The notes under the pieces are model-generated. The model did not search any database. It was not told the DNA's origin and was given only the letters and a program-made list of their open reading frames with translations. The translations under genes and the position numbers were made by a program. From Macrosoma leucophasiata (taxonomy: Eukaryota; Arthropoda; Insecta; Lepidoptera; Hedylidae), in assembly GCA_036365455.1 (NCBI GenBank), contig JAWQUS010000008.1, forward strand, positions 14,739,501 through 14,803,500: a stretch of 64,000 nt of DNA. The letters are read 5' to 3'. Shown here piece by piece: positions 1 to 10,992 of this stretch (position 1 is its first letter; each line of letters opens with the position of its first letter).

Positions 1-230
1 CCTCCATTTCCCCATTTCAAAAGAAACTGAGAAAGAATTAATTTGGTCGTCATAATAAAGGTTATTCACTTGGCAGAATTCCAAGTGCAGTCAATACTGA
101 GAAGAACTCCGCCACTGAAGAAACTCAGTACAGCTCTTTTGAATTTAAACTTAAATCTAATACAGTCTGTAAATCCAACGTACAGGTTTTCAAAATAGCC
201 TGACAGCGATCGCTTCAATCCCATGGTGTG
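1..230 (-). repeat. LINE 3'-UTR fragment
   Basis: About 130 bp (from about 50 to 180) match the stretch at 26255-26360 and, more weakly, 45299-45375. There the same words (attcacttggcagaattcc, agaactccgccactga, cagctctttt) lie in the 3' UTR of a minus-strand CR1/Jockey-like LINE. It is read here as a 5'-truncated, decayed LINE 3' end on the minus strand. No coding part remains. The exact borders are uncertain. Confidence 0.5.
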
Positions 231-677
231 GTGTCATTAATCAGACGTTTTATAATAGTTGCACATGTATAAGCGTTTTTTGATAACTTTCTTAAATTAA
301 TTAATCGAAAGACTTTGAACATTTTCAGGTATTTTGTTAAAGAAGCGTATAGGTACATTGATCTCTAAAAGAATTACTCACCCTATGCAGTCGTGTTGTA
401 TGCACAGACAACTTGTGTTAGTTCCTAGTGTTCATATAATCATTAGCTCTACTAGGAAATTCGCTAATATTTTTACGTACATCACACCTACAGTAGGTAC
501 ATTTTCGTAAATGTATTGCGAAGCTACAGTCAATATATTTATTTCCTTCAATTTATTTCTGAGAGACACTCGCGGACTCAGACAAATAAAAAAAATATTT
601 CCCAAAAAAATTGAAAAGAATAATATTTCCCAAAATTTTTTTGGAGCCATTTTTTGATAGTCAACCAAGTGGATATA
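231..677. other. AT-rich stretch, no feature seen
   Basis: No exon, TIR or recognisable repeat was seen. A short minus-strand reading frame at 432-680 is hydrophobic, has no known motif and is treated as chance. Confidence 0.5.
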
Positions 678-745
678 CATTCTCTAGAAACTCTAGAGAT
701 TATAAGTATGGATGTACGAAATGATTCTGCAGTGGGATCCTAACC
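678..745 (-). repeat. 85-bp dispersed repeat, copy 1 of 3
   Basis: In reverse complement it shares the block ccactgcagaatcatttcgt and a following ttataat-ctagag segment with 10905-10992 and 56396-56478. No terminal repeats or coding capacity were seen. It is probably a fragment of a larger element whose ends are lost. Confidence 0.5.
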
Positions 746-854
746 TACCTTATATCACTAGGTACTACTTAGATGCAATATTTGTCGATCAGGTGTCATC
801 AAGATTAACTGCATGCTTGTTTGCTACTATATAACATAAAAAAATATTTTGTAC

Positions 855-934
855 CTCTGTGGCAGGAAGTCGTCTGGTTCGAAGGACGGGTTGACCATAG
901 GCCCACTTGGTCGTCGAGCCCATTCTTCTGCTTC
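855..934 (-). CDS. internal coding exon of an unrecognised gene (80 nt)
   Basis: Read on the minus strand, a pyrimidine-rich tract ending in atttatttacag abuts the exon at 934, and a GT donor (gtacaa, weaker than consensus) follows at 854-853. Read in phase 0, the phase left by the exon at 60792-60860, it encodes EAEEWARRPSGPMVNPSFEP followed by DDFLPQ and two leftover bases. It is hydrophilic with no membrane segment. All three frames are open over 80 nt, so the frame rests on the upstream exon. The exon is clearly richer in GC than its flanks. I do not recognise the protein family. It could instead belong to a different minus-strand gene. The gene would continue leftward beyond the window. 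Confidence 0.55.
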
Positions 935-2053
935 CTGTAAATAAATAAATAGAATGTTTAATAAAAAAGTTTTCACCAAATTGAAATTTAATGTGCTCTG
1001 AACGTCATCATTTTAAACATTAGATTCAGAAGTCAAGTCTGGATTTGAGTATTTTTAACCGTTTTTATTCCGCCGCGGTGGCGCCAGGTGTTTCTTTTGA
1101 ACCTTACATAAAATATTACTTAGGTACGTACGTAGGTACTGCGCGAAAAGTACCTTGCCCACATCAAGTTGAAGCACAGTAAATAGATTCTATTTACTGT
1201 GGTTGAAGTCTTGCGCAGCCACTGCTCTCAGCCTAATCATAGTTACTCACACGCCGCCTTCGCTATGAGCGCATTGCAGTTGTGCAGTTATATAGGTACC
1301 TGATACAAAAGCGAGTAGGTGTAGTATTACGTACCTATATAACTTAACAATAAACTTCTACATCTTCTGAAACAGTGCGGTCCTATTTGTATTGACTTTT
1401 CAGCAATATGTGCCTACTTAGGTACGATAGGTATGTATTAGAGGGAAAGATAGGAACGGTTAGTACGGAGAAGGAGAATCCGATGTCGGATAACCAAATT
1501 AGCAGATTAGACGCAACCCTAAATTTTTCTGTCATTGTGTAATGTACTAGGAAGGTTATGTGTGTGAAGGTGTGTGTTGAACTACTATTCACGAGTAATT
1601 TAAGCCAAAAGACTCCTTTAATTGTCTTTTTTATCGAGACAAAAATTATAATCTGGTGCAAGGTAGTGATTTTTAGTAGGTATACTAAATGTTATGTAAC
1701 TTGAGAACCACTGACTTTTGCAGAACATACCACCTACTTGACGTTGTTCTGGTAGGTCTCAATTAGGCTATCATCCCACACGGTTTGTCGTCATGTCGTA
1801 CTACTATTACTAAACACCTTGTATGTTGTTGTATGTAGGTATATGTATACTATAGATAGGGAGATTGATGCGCGATACGCCACACATACAATGCAGACGC
1901 GGGCGCGGTTGACGATAATTCTGTTCTTACCGTTAGAACTACTACAACCAAATCAATGCCAAGCCAATGACCTCACATAATTGCCCATTATTTAAAAAAT
2001 GGTACATATACCATTTTTTGCTGAGGTCTGTTATCGTATATCGGAATACATTT
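935..2053. other. putative intron sequence; one tiny hairpin
   Basis: No coding signal. A perfect inverted repeat lies at 1175-1201, with 13-bp arms (cacagtaaataga) and a 1-nt loop. A weak minus-strand frame at 1383-1661 shows no motif. The rest is AT-rich sequence with scattered TAGGTACCTA words. Confidence 0.5.
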
Positions 2054-2356
2054 GAGAGCATCAGTGATGGGAGTAGGCACCACCTCATTACCTAAATGGT
2101 GGCGCATAGCGCTTTCGTGTTGCAGTCGCTACTGCAACGCCTACAAAGCAATAAACTAACTGGGTGGTCCATAGCATAACTGAAATTTTATCTAATGGTC
2201 CCCCAGGACTAAAACATTAAGAACCACTGGGTTATTCCTTAAGAGTGGCATGAATACATTGAAATCTCCGATTTTTATGTAGATGTTTATAGGCTACAGT
2301 TACTTACCAATTAATATGAACTGCATTATTGTTTGCCCCTTCATAACAAAAATAAT
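2054..2356 (+). repeat. Rep-A fragment (LINE/SINE-like tail family)
   Basis: Decayed copy of a family best preserved at 33368-33650 and 29273-29552. Shared words, in order, are taggcaccacc, cattacctaa, a flagging gtggcatgaatacattgaaatc segment, tataggctacagt, and gaactgcatt-ttgtttgcc before an A-rich end. The family looks like a retroposon 3' tail. No open frame and no TIR were seen. The middle of this copy has diverged strongly. Confidence 0.5.
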
Positions 2357-2455
2357 GGTCAAGCTTACTAAGGTGGAGAACAAAGGACATATTTACGAGC
2401 ACGTTCTCTCGAATCGCTGAGAGAGCGAAATGAAATGTCTTGGTTCAGCTGAGTA

Positions 2456-2512
2456 TAGTGTGTGACAGAGCGGTAATTTTTTTTTCGAGACATTCCATAG
2501 CTCTATTGTTTG
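2456..2512 (+). repeat. 50-bp dispersed repeat, copy 1 of 2
   Basis: The block gtgtgacagagcggtaattt followed by cgagacattccatagctc recurs at 4004-4055 with a few changes. Too short to classify. Confidence 0.4.
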
Positions 2513-3044
2513 AACCGCAGACATTAAGAATTGCACTGTTAGGAGGCTAGAAGGTATTCCGTCTAGCCATGGAAATGGAATGTCTCATTTTTTATTATTT
2601 GCTGTGAAACTCATTGGTCCCACCTCTCTACTGGTCCTACTGGGTACTGGGTAATATTGTAATATAATTTATGTGGGAAGACCGCTTTAATCATGGTAAA
2701 ATAAAAGGTACCTGTCTACGAGAATGGACATGGGGAAATAATATCCAATGAGGTAATGACCAAATGAGTAGGTATATAGGTATCTTCAATGCGAATATAG
2801 ATGATGAAAGAGGCCAAGAGTCAATTAGATCGACATGTCTTTGACAAAATGTATTTTAATATACCTACTTAGGTATTTATATAGTAATATTGAAAGAGAA
2901 CTAAATCCGTGTAAGTATGAACATGTACGAAAGTAAAGTACCTACGAATATAGAGGAAGCGTGAAAGGTTTGCAACACAGAACAGAAAAAACAAGTTCTG
3001 TGGTTTGCAAGCATAGAAATGTTAAACCCTTCAAACTCTTTAGT

Positions 3045-3513
3045 CTACCTACCAGTGGTGGATTTACCAGCAGGCTGAGTAGGCTGGAGCCTAGGGCGGC
3101 AAGTTTTAAGGGGCGGCAGATTTATTCATAATTTTATTTCTATTTCGATTAACAAGATTAAAAATATATACATACACACACAAAATAAGAATTTCGAAAA
3201 TTGGAGGGAAATTAAAATATGTAACTAAAATCGAATTATATTGCTTTAAACAATGCTAAATATTTCAATATCTTTACATAAATAATTGCTAAATTTTAAT
3301 CGCTGTATACTTCAATGATCATCATTAATTTTTAAAAAATCGCAATAGCGCTTCTTTACTGTTGTCGAAAGTTAGTTATATATACATATTGTCTTCTCTC
3401 TTAATTGTTCTGAAATTGATATGATTGTGGACAACGATATCAAAATTTAGGGGCGGCAAAAAATGAGTCTAGCCTACAGGCAGCAAATTTGTAAATCCGC
3501 CACTGCTACCTAC
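3045..3513. mobile_element. non-autonomous hAT-type element (453 bp)
   Basis: The ends are inverted: CAGTGGTGGATTTAC at 3053 and GTAAATCCGCCACTG ending at 3505. The unit is flanked on both sides by the same 8 bp, ctacctac (3045-3052 and 3506-3513), the target duplication length of hAT transposons. Subterminal GGCGGCA motifs lie in opposite orientations near both ends (about 3096 and 3450). No transposase remains and the interior is AT-rich. The perfect target duplication makes this an intact non-autonomous insertion. Confidence 0.85.
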
Positions 3514-4328
3514 GCCGTAAAGGATTTACCTTAAAATACATCAGAAAGGGAAACATTGTTAAGGCTATATAATTAAATTAAGATGTTTATCACGTACTTC
3601 ATTTTGAACGATTTTAGTGAAAAAACATGTTATTCTAAAAAATTGTCAATATTGATAAATTTATCTTGTGAAGCGACACGCTTCACTACACATTTGATCA
3701 GAATGACTGACAGTTCCAGAAGTTAGCACTCGCTGGCGTGATTGAGTAATTTGAGTGAATCAAACGTATATTTAAATTCGCATTTACTTTCGTGTTAGCG
3801 AGAAGACTGCTAATTCCGGAAAGAATTTTTTGAAGTGTTAATGTTTGTATGTCAAGATGATATGTAGCTAGGTTTATTTAAACCAGTGATTTAAATACAA
3901 CATGCTTTGCTTCTATTTGTAAGACATTTTTAAACTTATGAATAATGAAGCGAATAAATTCTATTTAGTATTTTATTGACGAAAAAATGTAAGCATTTAC
4001 TTATGGTGTGTGACGGAGCGGTAATTTTTTATCGTGACATACCATAGCTCACCAGTTTCAATCGCAGCTACCGTTACAGGTACAGGTACCTACAGTATGT
4101 GTGTATATCTATGCGTGAATGTATGTTGTTACCTACACAGTAAGGTACCCTTTTTGTCCTTGTCAGAACATGTTTTGTTTCTACAAAAGGAAAATGGTGT
4201 TGCAAAAATGCTAATAACAGAGACACAGTTTCTGTAGTGCCATATCCAGTTCACTAACTTACGACAAAAGATCTATTTTGGCATTTAGTATCTAGTCTTT
4301 ATTTAAATTAAGTAATATAACTCTATTT
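3514..4328. other. no gene; short repeat copy at 4004-4055
   Basis: This holds the second copy of the 50-bp repeat described at 2456-2512. The reading frame at 4034-4237 begins inside that repeat, so it is not treated as a gene. Confidence 0.5.
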
Positions 4329-4480
4329 TAGGGTTCCTTAGCCTGCAAGGAACCCATATAGGTACCTAGTTTCGGCATGGCCGTCTGCCCACGGCTTAGC
4401 TCAGAGGCTGTTAGTACTAGAAAGCTGTAATTCTGCATGAATAGGAGTCACACGCCGACAAACTGGTGAAACAATATCGT
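4329..4480 (+). repeat. tagggttcc repeat family, copy 1
   Basis: It starts tagggttccttagcctgc and then aaggaaccc, a short inverted head. This is followed by a tagtttcggcatggccgtct segment and a gcggcttagc-like block. Better copies of this head are at 12332-12430 and 61797-61975. The family is a dispersed lepidopteran-type repeat with no coding capacity visible here. Confidence 0.5.
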
Positions 4481-5748
4481 GTTTTTTTTCTAGTTTTGAT
4501 TAAGTTATGGGTAGGTACGGTTTAAGGTATTATGGATAGCTAGTTCCGCACATTTAGGTAAGTACCTACTTACCAACCAATATTTAAAATGTAGGTGTTA
4601 AAGTTCAGGTTTAATAGGTAATATCTGGGTAGGTACCTATCTACCACGATTTCTGATCGATTATCACGAAACTTTCATTCATGACTTAATATTAACAGTA
4701 ACCAGTTTTAATTCATTTAGGTAAAGTAAATACCTACCAACTTTAAGCCAAAAAAAACATTAGATACTTTTTTGGCTCCGTAGTTAGGGCGGCCACACAA
4801 AAGCGCAGGCAAAGCAATACGTGCCATCTCGCAGATATTTGCAATGCGATGCGAATTTGCAGTTATGCCTGTGGTGGGTAATACAGATGTTGGGGGTGAT
4901 CTGTGGTCGACTGGCGACGGGATCGAGAGCACCAACTTTCTTGGCTCTATATTTCGTCAGTTTCTTTAGAGATTTTGTTATTATGCCTAATGCCACTCAC
5001 TTCACAAAATAGTTTTGATGTAGGTAGGTAACCGGTCACTGACATTTGGCCGTGAAGTAAATTTTGAAACTGAAAGACATTGAAAATTTTTATACCAATA
5101 GAATTAGTGCTCGTTCGATCAATGTACCTATATCCATGATATTATCTTAATTCGTTACAATCATAAGAAAATAAAAAACCTATAACCACCAAATGCTTGA
5201 GATAGTAATAAAATTGTAGATCGTACATTCACATGAGAGAGTTAAGACTTTTCAGTCTCTACAATAAGTAGTTACATGTTTGACGTGATCAAATGACGTC
5301 GTGTATTCAGATCTGAGATTCAGATAAACAGGTTTATAAGAAATCGGTATAGGTACCAAAATTTCCTTGTGCAAAATAAACTTGAGTAATCGTTAGATAG
5401 GTACCTCCTACCTAGTTCAGCAAGAAATGCGGTTCTAACCTCCAAATTCTTGTTCTGGACGTCACAGATTAATCCTATTTATACACCACAACAAATCTGC
5501 TCCGAATGAAAGTCCAAAATAGATTATGAAGGGGTCATGCTAAGAATTGTAAAACTAAATATAGCCAAGGTTGTCCAGTTGTCATCCTCAATGTTCGACC
5601 CGCTTTACACTAACAATTGTCGTCCTGTGTGCAGATGTCTCAATTATCATCTATCTGAGTTGTTGGCTCGCTATCATTGCTTGATAGAGGTTCTTAGCAA
5701 GATTTATTGCGAGATTGCTAATGGATCGCTTTTTCTTCATATTTTGCA
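4481..5748. other. no feature seen
   Basis: Overlapping frames on both strands at 4717-5012 are a both-strand shadow without motif. The 80-aa frame at 5537-5779 runs into the neighbouring repeat and has no family signature. No splice-bounded exon was found. Confidence 0.45.
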
Positions 5749-6058
5749 ACTAGCTGTGGCCGCAACTTCGTCCCCGTAAGAATTTATGATTGTTCAGTTC
5801 CTGCCCGGACGAAGTCGTGGGCGCAGCTAGTATAAAAGTAGCCTAGGTTACGCCTTATTACATAAGCTATCTGCCAGTGAAAGTCCCGTCAAAATCGGTC
5901 CAGCCGTTCCTGAGATTAGCTGGAACAAACAGACAGACAGACAAAAATTGTAAAAAATATTGTTTTGGTTTAAGTACCGTGTAAACATACATTTGCATTT
6001 AGTTAAAAGCGGTTACTTTTATATTACAAACGGACACTACAATTTTATTTATTTGTAA
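5749..6058 (+). repeat. Rep-C copy 1 (RTE-like LINE/SINE tail)
   Basis: A 310-bp unit beginning ctagctgtggccgcaacttc and carrying the blocks gacgaagtcgtgggcgcagc, tgccagtgaaagtcccgtc, gattagctggaacaaacag, then a run of (CAGA) and aattttatttatttgta at the end. Other copies are at 10117-10400, 24915-25085, 27630-27940, 40077-40396 and 46124-46411. The order of blocks and the oriented (CAGA)n tail resemble 3' ends mobilised by RTE-type LINEs. The assignment is by resemblance only. Confidence 0.65.
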
Positions 6059-6094
6059 GAAGACTGACGCCTGAACTATTTTATTTCATTTCGT

Positions 6095-6396
6095 TTCAAG
6101 GAGGTTCTTCGACGCGTGATACAGAAACGTGAGCTTTTGCAGACCGTCAAACAACAAAAAGTGGCCTACCTCGGACATGTACTGAGACATGATAGGTACG
6201 AGTTGCTACAACTGATTATGATGGGAAAAAATCGCGGGTAAAAGACGAGTTGGACGAAGGAAGAAATCTTGGTTACGTAACATCCGAGAGTAAACAGGAA
6301 TAGCTAGTGCAGCCGAGTTGTTTCCAAACTGGGAACAATATGCCATATTGACCGCCAACCTTTGCTAGTCGGAGAGGCACCCCAAGAAGAAGAAGA
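6095..6396 (+). pseudogene. C-terminus of an RTE-type LINE polyprotein, broken
   Basis: The plus strand reads LQTVKQQKVAYLGHVLRHDR and then YELLQLIMMGK before stop codons and frame changes. Shifting frame recovers the usual downstream pieces: basic GKRRVGRRKKSWL-like and AAELF residues. A YLGHVLR-ELLQLI signature followed by a basic GRR-W stretch marks the extreme C-terminus of RTE-clade reverse transcriptase polyproteins. The endonuclease and RT domains are absent, so the copy is 5'-truncated. It ends in an (AAG)-rich tail at about 6383-6396. It lies directly downstream of Rep-C copy 1 in the same orientation. Confidence 0.65.
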
Positions 6397-6589
6397 TCAA
6401 ATATACCTAGTATCTACAGTATCCAGCAAGAAATAATGCACATCGATCGTAGAAAGGAGACTTCGGCTTATTTCGGGTCTGTAGAACGTTATCACTTCCG
6501 CAACTTACCTACCTACGTAACGTTTGTCCACCAGTTTGATTAAATAACCAATGCCGAACTATATGTGTATGTAGGCAGAGTCACACCGC

Positions 6590-6815
6590 GGACACTCCGC
6601 CAAAATTCCATACAAACGCTTAATTTGGTTTTTATTACACAGACATCGATCAGTGACGTGTATTTACACGTGCACCTGTGTGCATAGCTCGTAGAGAATA
6701 CCAAACGTCGCCCATAAGAGAGGAGGAGGTTGGGTGATGCGGGGAAATCGTGCGGGACGTCGAAGTGTCCATTCTATACGTAGTATTATTACATATTCTC
6801 TGGCAGTGTGCAGTA
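6590..6815. repeat. dispersed element with two blocks shared with 15872-16246
   Basis: Block X (about 6606-6683: aattccatacaaacgctt through tgacgtgtatttacacgtgc) reappears in reverse at about 16137-16222. Block Y (6713-6812: gaggttgggtgatgcgggg through cattctatacgta and tattacatattctctgg) reappears in the same orientation at 15885-15965. The final attacatattctctgg motif also recurs near 20505 and 33745, and in reverse near 50875. It is probably a non-autonomous DNA element; the ends are not defined. Confidence 0.5.
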
Positions 6816-7465
6816 GAGATAACGCTCTACGAAATCGAAACTAGCCGATTGTCTCATTCGGAGGCTCGACATGCAAAAGGTATTTCTTGTTGGTAGGTAA
6901 TTACAAGTTCTTGAATACTAGAAAATTTAACACGTACCTACCCAATTTTTTACTCGGAATATAAGTAATTATCATTTGCTGTAACTATAAAGGTAGCGTC
7001 ATTGTTATATGTAGATTATTGTAGGTATACCTACGCACATGATACCTATGTTGTAAAATGTTTTTCTCATTATTCTGCGCCTTGAGTGGGCAAGGATGAA
7101 CTGTTTACCAAAGTTAACAGTGTTTACTTACAATCCAACAAATTAACAGTAGATATAAACACTTGTAATCACAGAGGAATATACTTAGGTACTATTTCGA
7201 GTGTTTACAACAATTTACTGTTCTGTACCTAGTGCGTATGTCCGACGCGAGTCCTTGGAATTAACGAGTGAATGACCAAACTGCTTTCAACAGTAGGCAC
7301 TATTTGAAATCAGAACACGCTCCAAAAAATCACCTTAAATCCATAAAATATGGAGTTATCCTTAAGATTATGTTAAACAGTTGGTCAATGATCATGCTGG
7401 TCATTAATCAAAGTGAATTTATTTTGCTATGTGCAATAACTAACAACCAGAGTTTTTTTTATGTA
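6816..7465. other. no feature seen
   Basis: AT-rich. The 81-aa frame at 7268-7513 runs into Rep-A and ends in its sequence; no motif. Confidence 0.45.
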
Positions 7466-7620
7466 AGGAAAAAAAAAGGAAACAGGCATGCAGGTCACAT
7501 TGATGTTAAGTGATGACTGCAACGTATAGACATCTACACAAAAGACAAGAGATCAAAATTATTGATGTGTTACCAACCCTGAGACCAAAGTTGTCATGTC
7601 TGTGCGATAGTTATTACAGT
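7466..7620 (-). repeat. Rep-A fragment
   Basis: In reverse orientation it carries the Rep-A tail words aggcatgcaggtcacattga, tgttaagtgatgactgcaac and the ccctgagaccaaagttgtc equivalent of the Rep-A centre. It is cut off where the Rep-B element begins at 7623, suggesting that Rep-B inserted here. Confidence 0.55.
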
Positions 7621-7622
7621 TC

Positions 7623-7880
7623 ATAGAGCAACACCGGAGGGGAGTAGCCATATGCAGGCTTTCCCCTCTGTGAACGTACAAGCCCAAATGGGCCTATACC
7701 TGTCGCCTAGATCTTTAAATGTGTGCGTGAAATTGTTTCTGTATTTTGTTAAAGTCAGGGTGTGAGTTTCGTAGTAATAGACGATTTTTGTAGTGTGCGT
7801 GTGTGTCCCACGCATTCCCCTCCCCCCAAATGACAGACTGTTTTACATCGGTAATACACGCTATGGCTACTCCCCAGTCA
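7623..7880. mobile_element. Rep-B, hAT-type MITE, right end truncated
   Basis: It begins catagagcaacaccggagg and contains the family landmarks gtagccatatgcaggcttt, acctgtcgcctag, gggtgtgagtttcgtag and tttttgtagtgtg. It then ends at the inner part of the right terminus (ctatggctactcccc), lacking the outer 40 or so bases. Complete copies with 8-bp target duplications are at 17878-18150 and 31213-31502. No target duplication is visible here because of the truncation. Confidence 0.65.
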
Positions 7881-8973
7881 ATACAGTCAGTACAATCCAG
7901 ACATAAAAAGAGCTAAAAAATATTTTTGTCCAAATCAAGTAGGTAATTGAAATGTTAATGATAACGTTCGGTTTATTGATTGTTTTCATTATCTTCACGA
8001 CTATAAAAACAATAATGCCTGCATAGTCAAAGCCTTAATTAGGTACTGATAACTTAACAATAGGCTAGGTAGGTACTTAAGTACAATTCTAATTGCTTGA
8101 TGAAAAACTACACAGAATATTAAATAAGTACCTATGTATAAGTAGGTAGTACGAATTGTAAATTGTTAATAATTACCTACATATTAAATGTGAAATATAG
8201 GTAGATACAGTATAACCACGTATAACCACGAAGGTATTACCTACCTACACCTTTACGAACGAACTTGGATGGGGTAGACGTCTAGACGTAGACTGATACA
8301 CCGCGGCCGATGGCCCGTGTTGTTCTATGGATACATCTAATGATATTCACCATCTACATTTATGGTAGAGGAGGGTTTAAGGTCCTATAATGTAATATGA
8401 AATGCCTCAGACCCACAATTATAATGCTATCGATTACATCTTATCGATCTTTCAACTGTGTATTTTATGGGCCATTAAAATCACCTCGATAAAACTAAAT
8501 ATCTAACTACCTATTAGAGGCTGGTCTGGAGCGAGCGTGAATTTTCGATTTGCCGCGCAAATATTTACATTCCTTCACATATAGGTGCAATGTACATATA
8601 ACCTTCGAAAAACGAATACCTACATACCTATCTCATAATATCAAACAACCGCCAACTTGGGCCATGGTGAGTCCATCAATGAATTATGTGACCATTTACA
8701 TGTAGGTACCTACTAGGTGAGGTTTGAATACATGTACCTATTTGCGAAATAATGGTTATTATTATGCTTTTGGCGTTTATAGTGTGTTCACACCATTTCA
8801 TCGACATTTCAGATAACTATTCATACAAACTATTATGAACACAAACTATTTTAAGTACCTAGGTACCTAGCTACTTATGTATCTTAGGATATTTGTAACT
8901 ATGTAGTATCCATCCATTTGAGTGCATCGTTATAAATAACTGCGTAAGTTGTAGGTATGTAATATATGTATAA
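7881..8973. other. no gene; Rep-B end fragment at 8300-8330
   Basis: The stretch at 8300-8330 (ccgcggccgatggcccgtgt, then tgttctatg) is an isolated Rep-B terminus. Elsewhere the sequence is AT-rich and dense in TAGGTACCTA-type words, with no coding signal. Confidence 0.5.
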
Positions 8974-9043
8974 TCATGAATGATATTTTAGGATATTTCA
9001 TAAATATCAATATTTATGAAATATCCTAAAATATCATTCATGA
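8974..9043. repeat. perfect 33-bp inverted repeat with 4-nt loop
   Basis: The left arm 8974-9006 and right arm 9011-9043 are exact reverse complements around the loop tcaa. The arms read tcatgaatgatattttagg onward. A transcript from either strand would fold into a 33-bp hairpin without mismatches. No TSD or TIR-element family was recognised. Confidence 0.9.
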
Positions 9044-9235
9044 ATTAAGTACTTTGGAATTATTCCAATATAGGTTTAGGTGTAGGTACCTACCTACCTA
9101 CCTGTATATGTACATAAATACTAAAGATACATTATTAATGTAACGAGGTAGGTACCAACTAGGTAGGTAAGCAAAGTACCTACCATAATTTGCCTTTCCG
9201 GAAAAGGTAATAGCAGGTGTGTATAAATTGATATT

Positions 9236-9279
9236 TGGTATGAATGAGGTATCCTTATCCAAATCCCATAAAGATTTTT
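9236..9279 (+). repeat. 44-bp segment duplicated at 9925-9967
   Basis: The words tgaatgaggtatccttatcc and aaatcccataaagattttt are repeated at 9925-9967 with about one difference. They bracket a Rep-A copy and a tRNA-SINE. Confidence 0.6.
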
Positions 9280-9284
9280 CACTG

Positions 9285-9590
9285 GTGATAGAGTAACAGT
9301 TCCAATGACGGAGCTCGCGGGCGTAGGCACCATCGCATTACCTAATCTATTTGCTACTAATTGATAGTGTTCAGCACTATCTTATTCAGGTCAGGTGGTA
9401 ATGTACAGCAATGTCAATTCCGGCACAAAGGCATGTCATACCTTAGCTCTTGGCAACGAATCTACATTGAAATCTGTGGTTTCCTGTAGATATTCATAGG
9501 TTACAGTATAACTTACCATCAATGTGAATTGTATGCTTGCTTCATTATACATATAATAGACGTAGTAGAACCAGGGGAAGAGAATGAAGA
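9285..9590 (+). repeat. Rep-A copy
   Basis: Follows the Rep-A order: cagttccaatgacggagctc, gcgggcgtaggcaccat, cgcattacctaat, tgatagtgttcagcactatc, caggtggtaatgtacagc, ttccggcaca and a diverged tail (ataggttacagt, caatgtgaattgtatgcttg). It is more diverged than the copy at 33368-33650. Confidence 0.65.
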
Positions 9591-9699
9591 CTCAAGAACC
9601 CAATGTCCTACTTGTACCCACCCTCCAAACAGAAAATCCGCCACTGTAACAAGTCTACGTTAGAGCAAAAGTAGCAAAGTAGGTATGTACCTACAGGTT

Positions 9700-9913
9700 G
9701 ATATATTAATAATAAAATACGCTTACACTCACAGCCCCACAGTAGGTATAAACCTGTGTCGTGGGTGCCGTTGTACACATACAACACATACACAAACACC
9801 CAGACCCGAAACAAATATCTGTAGGCCATACAAATATTTGTCCCAGTGCGGGGATCGAACCTGCGACCCTTCGATTCAAACGATGGTTTCACACCGCTGG
9901 ACTAACCGGGTCG
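9700..9913 (-). repeat. tRNA-derived SINE (family 1), copy 1
   Basis: On the minus strand it starts cgacccggttagtccagcgg, containing a pol III A box (TAGTCCAGCGG, 9904-9894), followed by a B box GGTTCGATCCC (9861-9851). The A-to-B distance of about 33 bases is tRNA-like. The body (tgtatggcctacagat, acaacggcacccacgac) is shared with 51765-51967, and the 3' end is an (ATTT)-like run. The tRNA-related region is not a functional tRNA because no cloverleaf is closed. Confidence 0.8.
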
Positions 9914-10116
9914 TCAATATTGTTTTGTATGAATGAGGTATTCTTATCCAAATCCCATAAAGATTTTGATTTACTATTCCATCCTATTGGCATGAAAAGT
10001 GACTTGAAAATTAGAAACGAAGGACATAAGTGGCCCGAAAAAAAAAGGTACAATGTGAAATAGCTTTGAAAAATTGTAGGTTTCATATGGATTTTTCTTT
10101 TTTAGTTATCTATACA

Positions 10117-10400
10117 ATCTATACAAATAAATAAAATTGGAGTGTCTGTTTGTAATATAAAATAACAGCTTTTTACTAAATGCATACACGGTACATACCT
10201 ATACCAAAACAACATTTTTTTCAATTTTTGTCTGTCTGTCTGTCTGTCTGCTTTGCGGGGTTAATCTTGGGAACGGCTGAACCTGATGTAATTAGGAGTA
10301 ACTTAGGCTACTTTTATACTAGCTGCGCCCACGACTTCATCAGGGCAGATACTGAACAATCATAAATTCTCACGCGGGCGAAGTCGCGGACACAGCTAGT
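10117..10400 (-). repeat. Rep-C copy 2
   Basis: Reverse orientation: tacaaataaataaaattgg at the left, a (TCTG) run at about 10226-10250, then gggaacggctgaacc, and cgcggacacagctagt at the right. The central gtcaaaatcggt and tgccagtgaaag blocks are deleted. Confidence 0.65.
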
Positions 10401-10673
10401 AAGAAATAAGAACTTAAATTCACTTGTCATTGGCATGAAGTACAAAAATACATTGCCATATTTGCCATACAAAGGAAAAAAATATTGTAAACCGGTTTAT
10501 CATGTGAATTTATGTGGTAATCATTTGGATGCGCTTATAACACGGAACGACCTTTATGTTTAATAATAGCCAACATTTTTCAGTAACGATTCATAATGTA
10601 AACACACAAATTCTACTGAATCTCGCTGACTACGTTTATACTGAATTTCATTCAGAGACAATTATTTATGTAA

Positions 10674-10856
10674 AACTAGCTTTTGCCTGCGACTTCGCTC
10701 GCGTGTAGTTGATTCCAGGAACGTCTGAACTGGATAAATATCACTCTTTGTGTTACAGCCATATCTCTACCTGTGTACACAATTTCATCGAAATTCGTCC
10801 ATTGAGCAACGAACAAATATCCATACTTTCACATTCATAATAGTACTAAGATAGTC
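10674..10856 (+). repeat. second LINE/SINE tail family (ctagcttttgcctgc)
   Basis: Begins aactagcttttgcctgcgac and then ttcgctcgcgtgtag. It ends with caatttcatcgaaattcgtc and aatagtactaagatag. A short piece of the same head in reverse (ccacgcgagcgaagccgtgg, gcaaaagctag) sits at 32270-32302. It resembles 3' ends of RTE-like retroposons; no coding part. Confidence 0.55.
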
Positions 10857-10904
10857 ATGCGATATAACTACCTAACTACCGCTACTGCGATCGCTAATTC
10901 TTAT

Positions 10905-10992
10905 AGGTTAAGATCCCACTGCAGAATCATTTCGTTCGTCCAGATATGTTGCAAACGTAATTTTTACGCAACTTTATAATCTAGAAAAAATA
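10905..10992 (+). repeat. 85-bp dispersed repeat, copy 2 of 3
   Basis: Contains aggttaagatcccactgcag, aatcatttcgttcgtccag and gcaaacgtaatttttacgc; shared with 56396-56478 and, in reverse, 678-745. The word ggttaagatccc resembles a degenerate pol III B box, but no A box was found. Confidence 0.55.
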
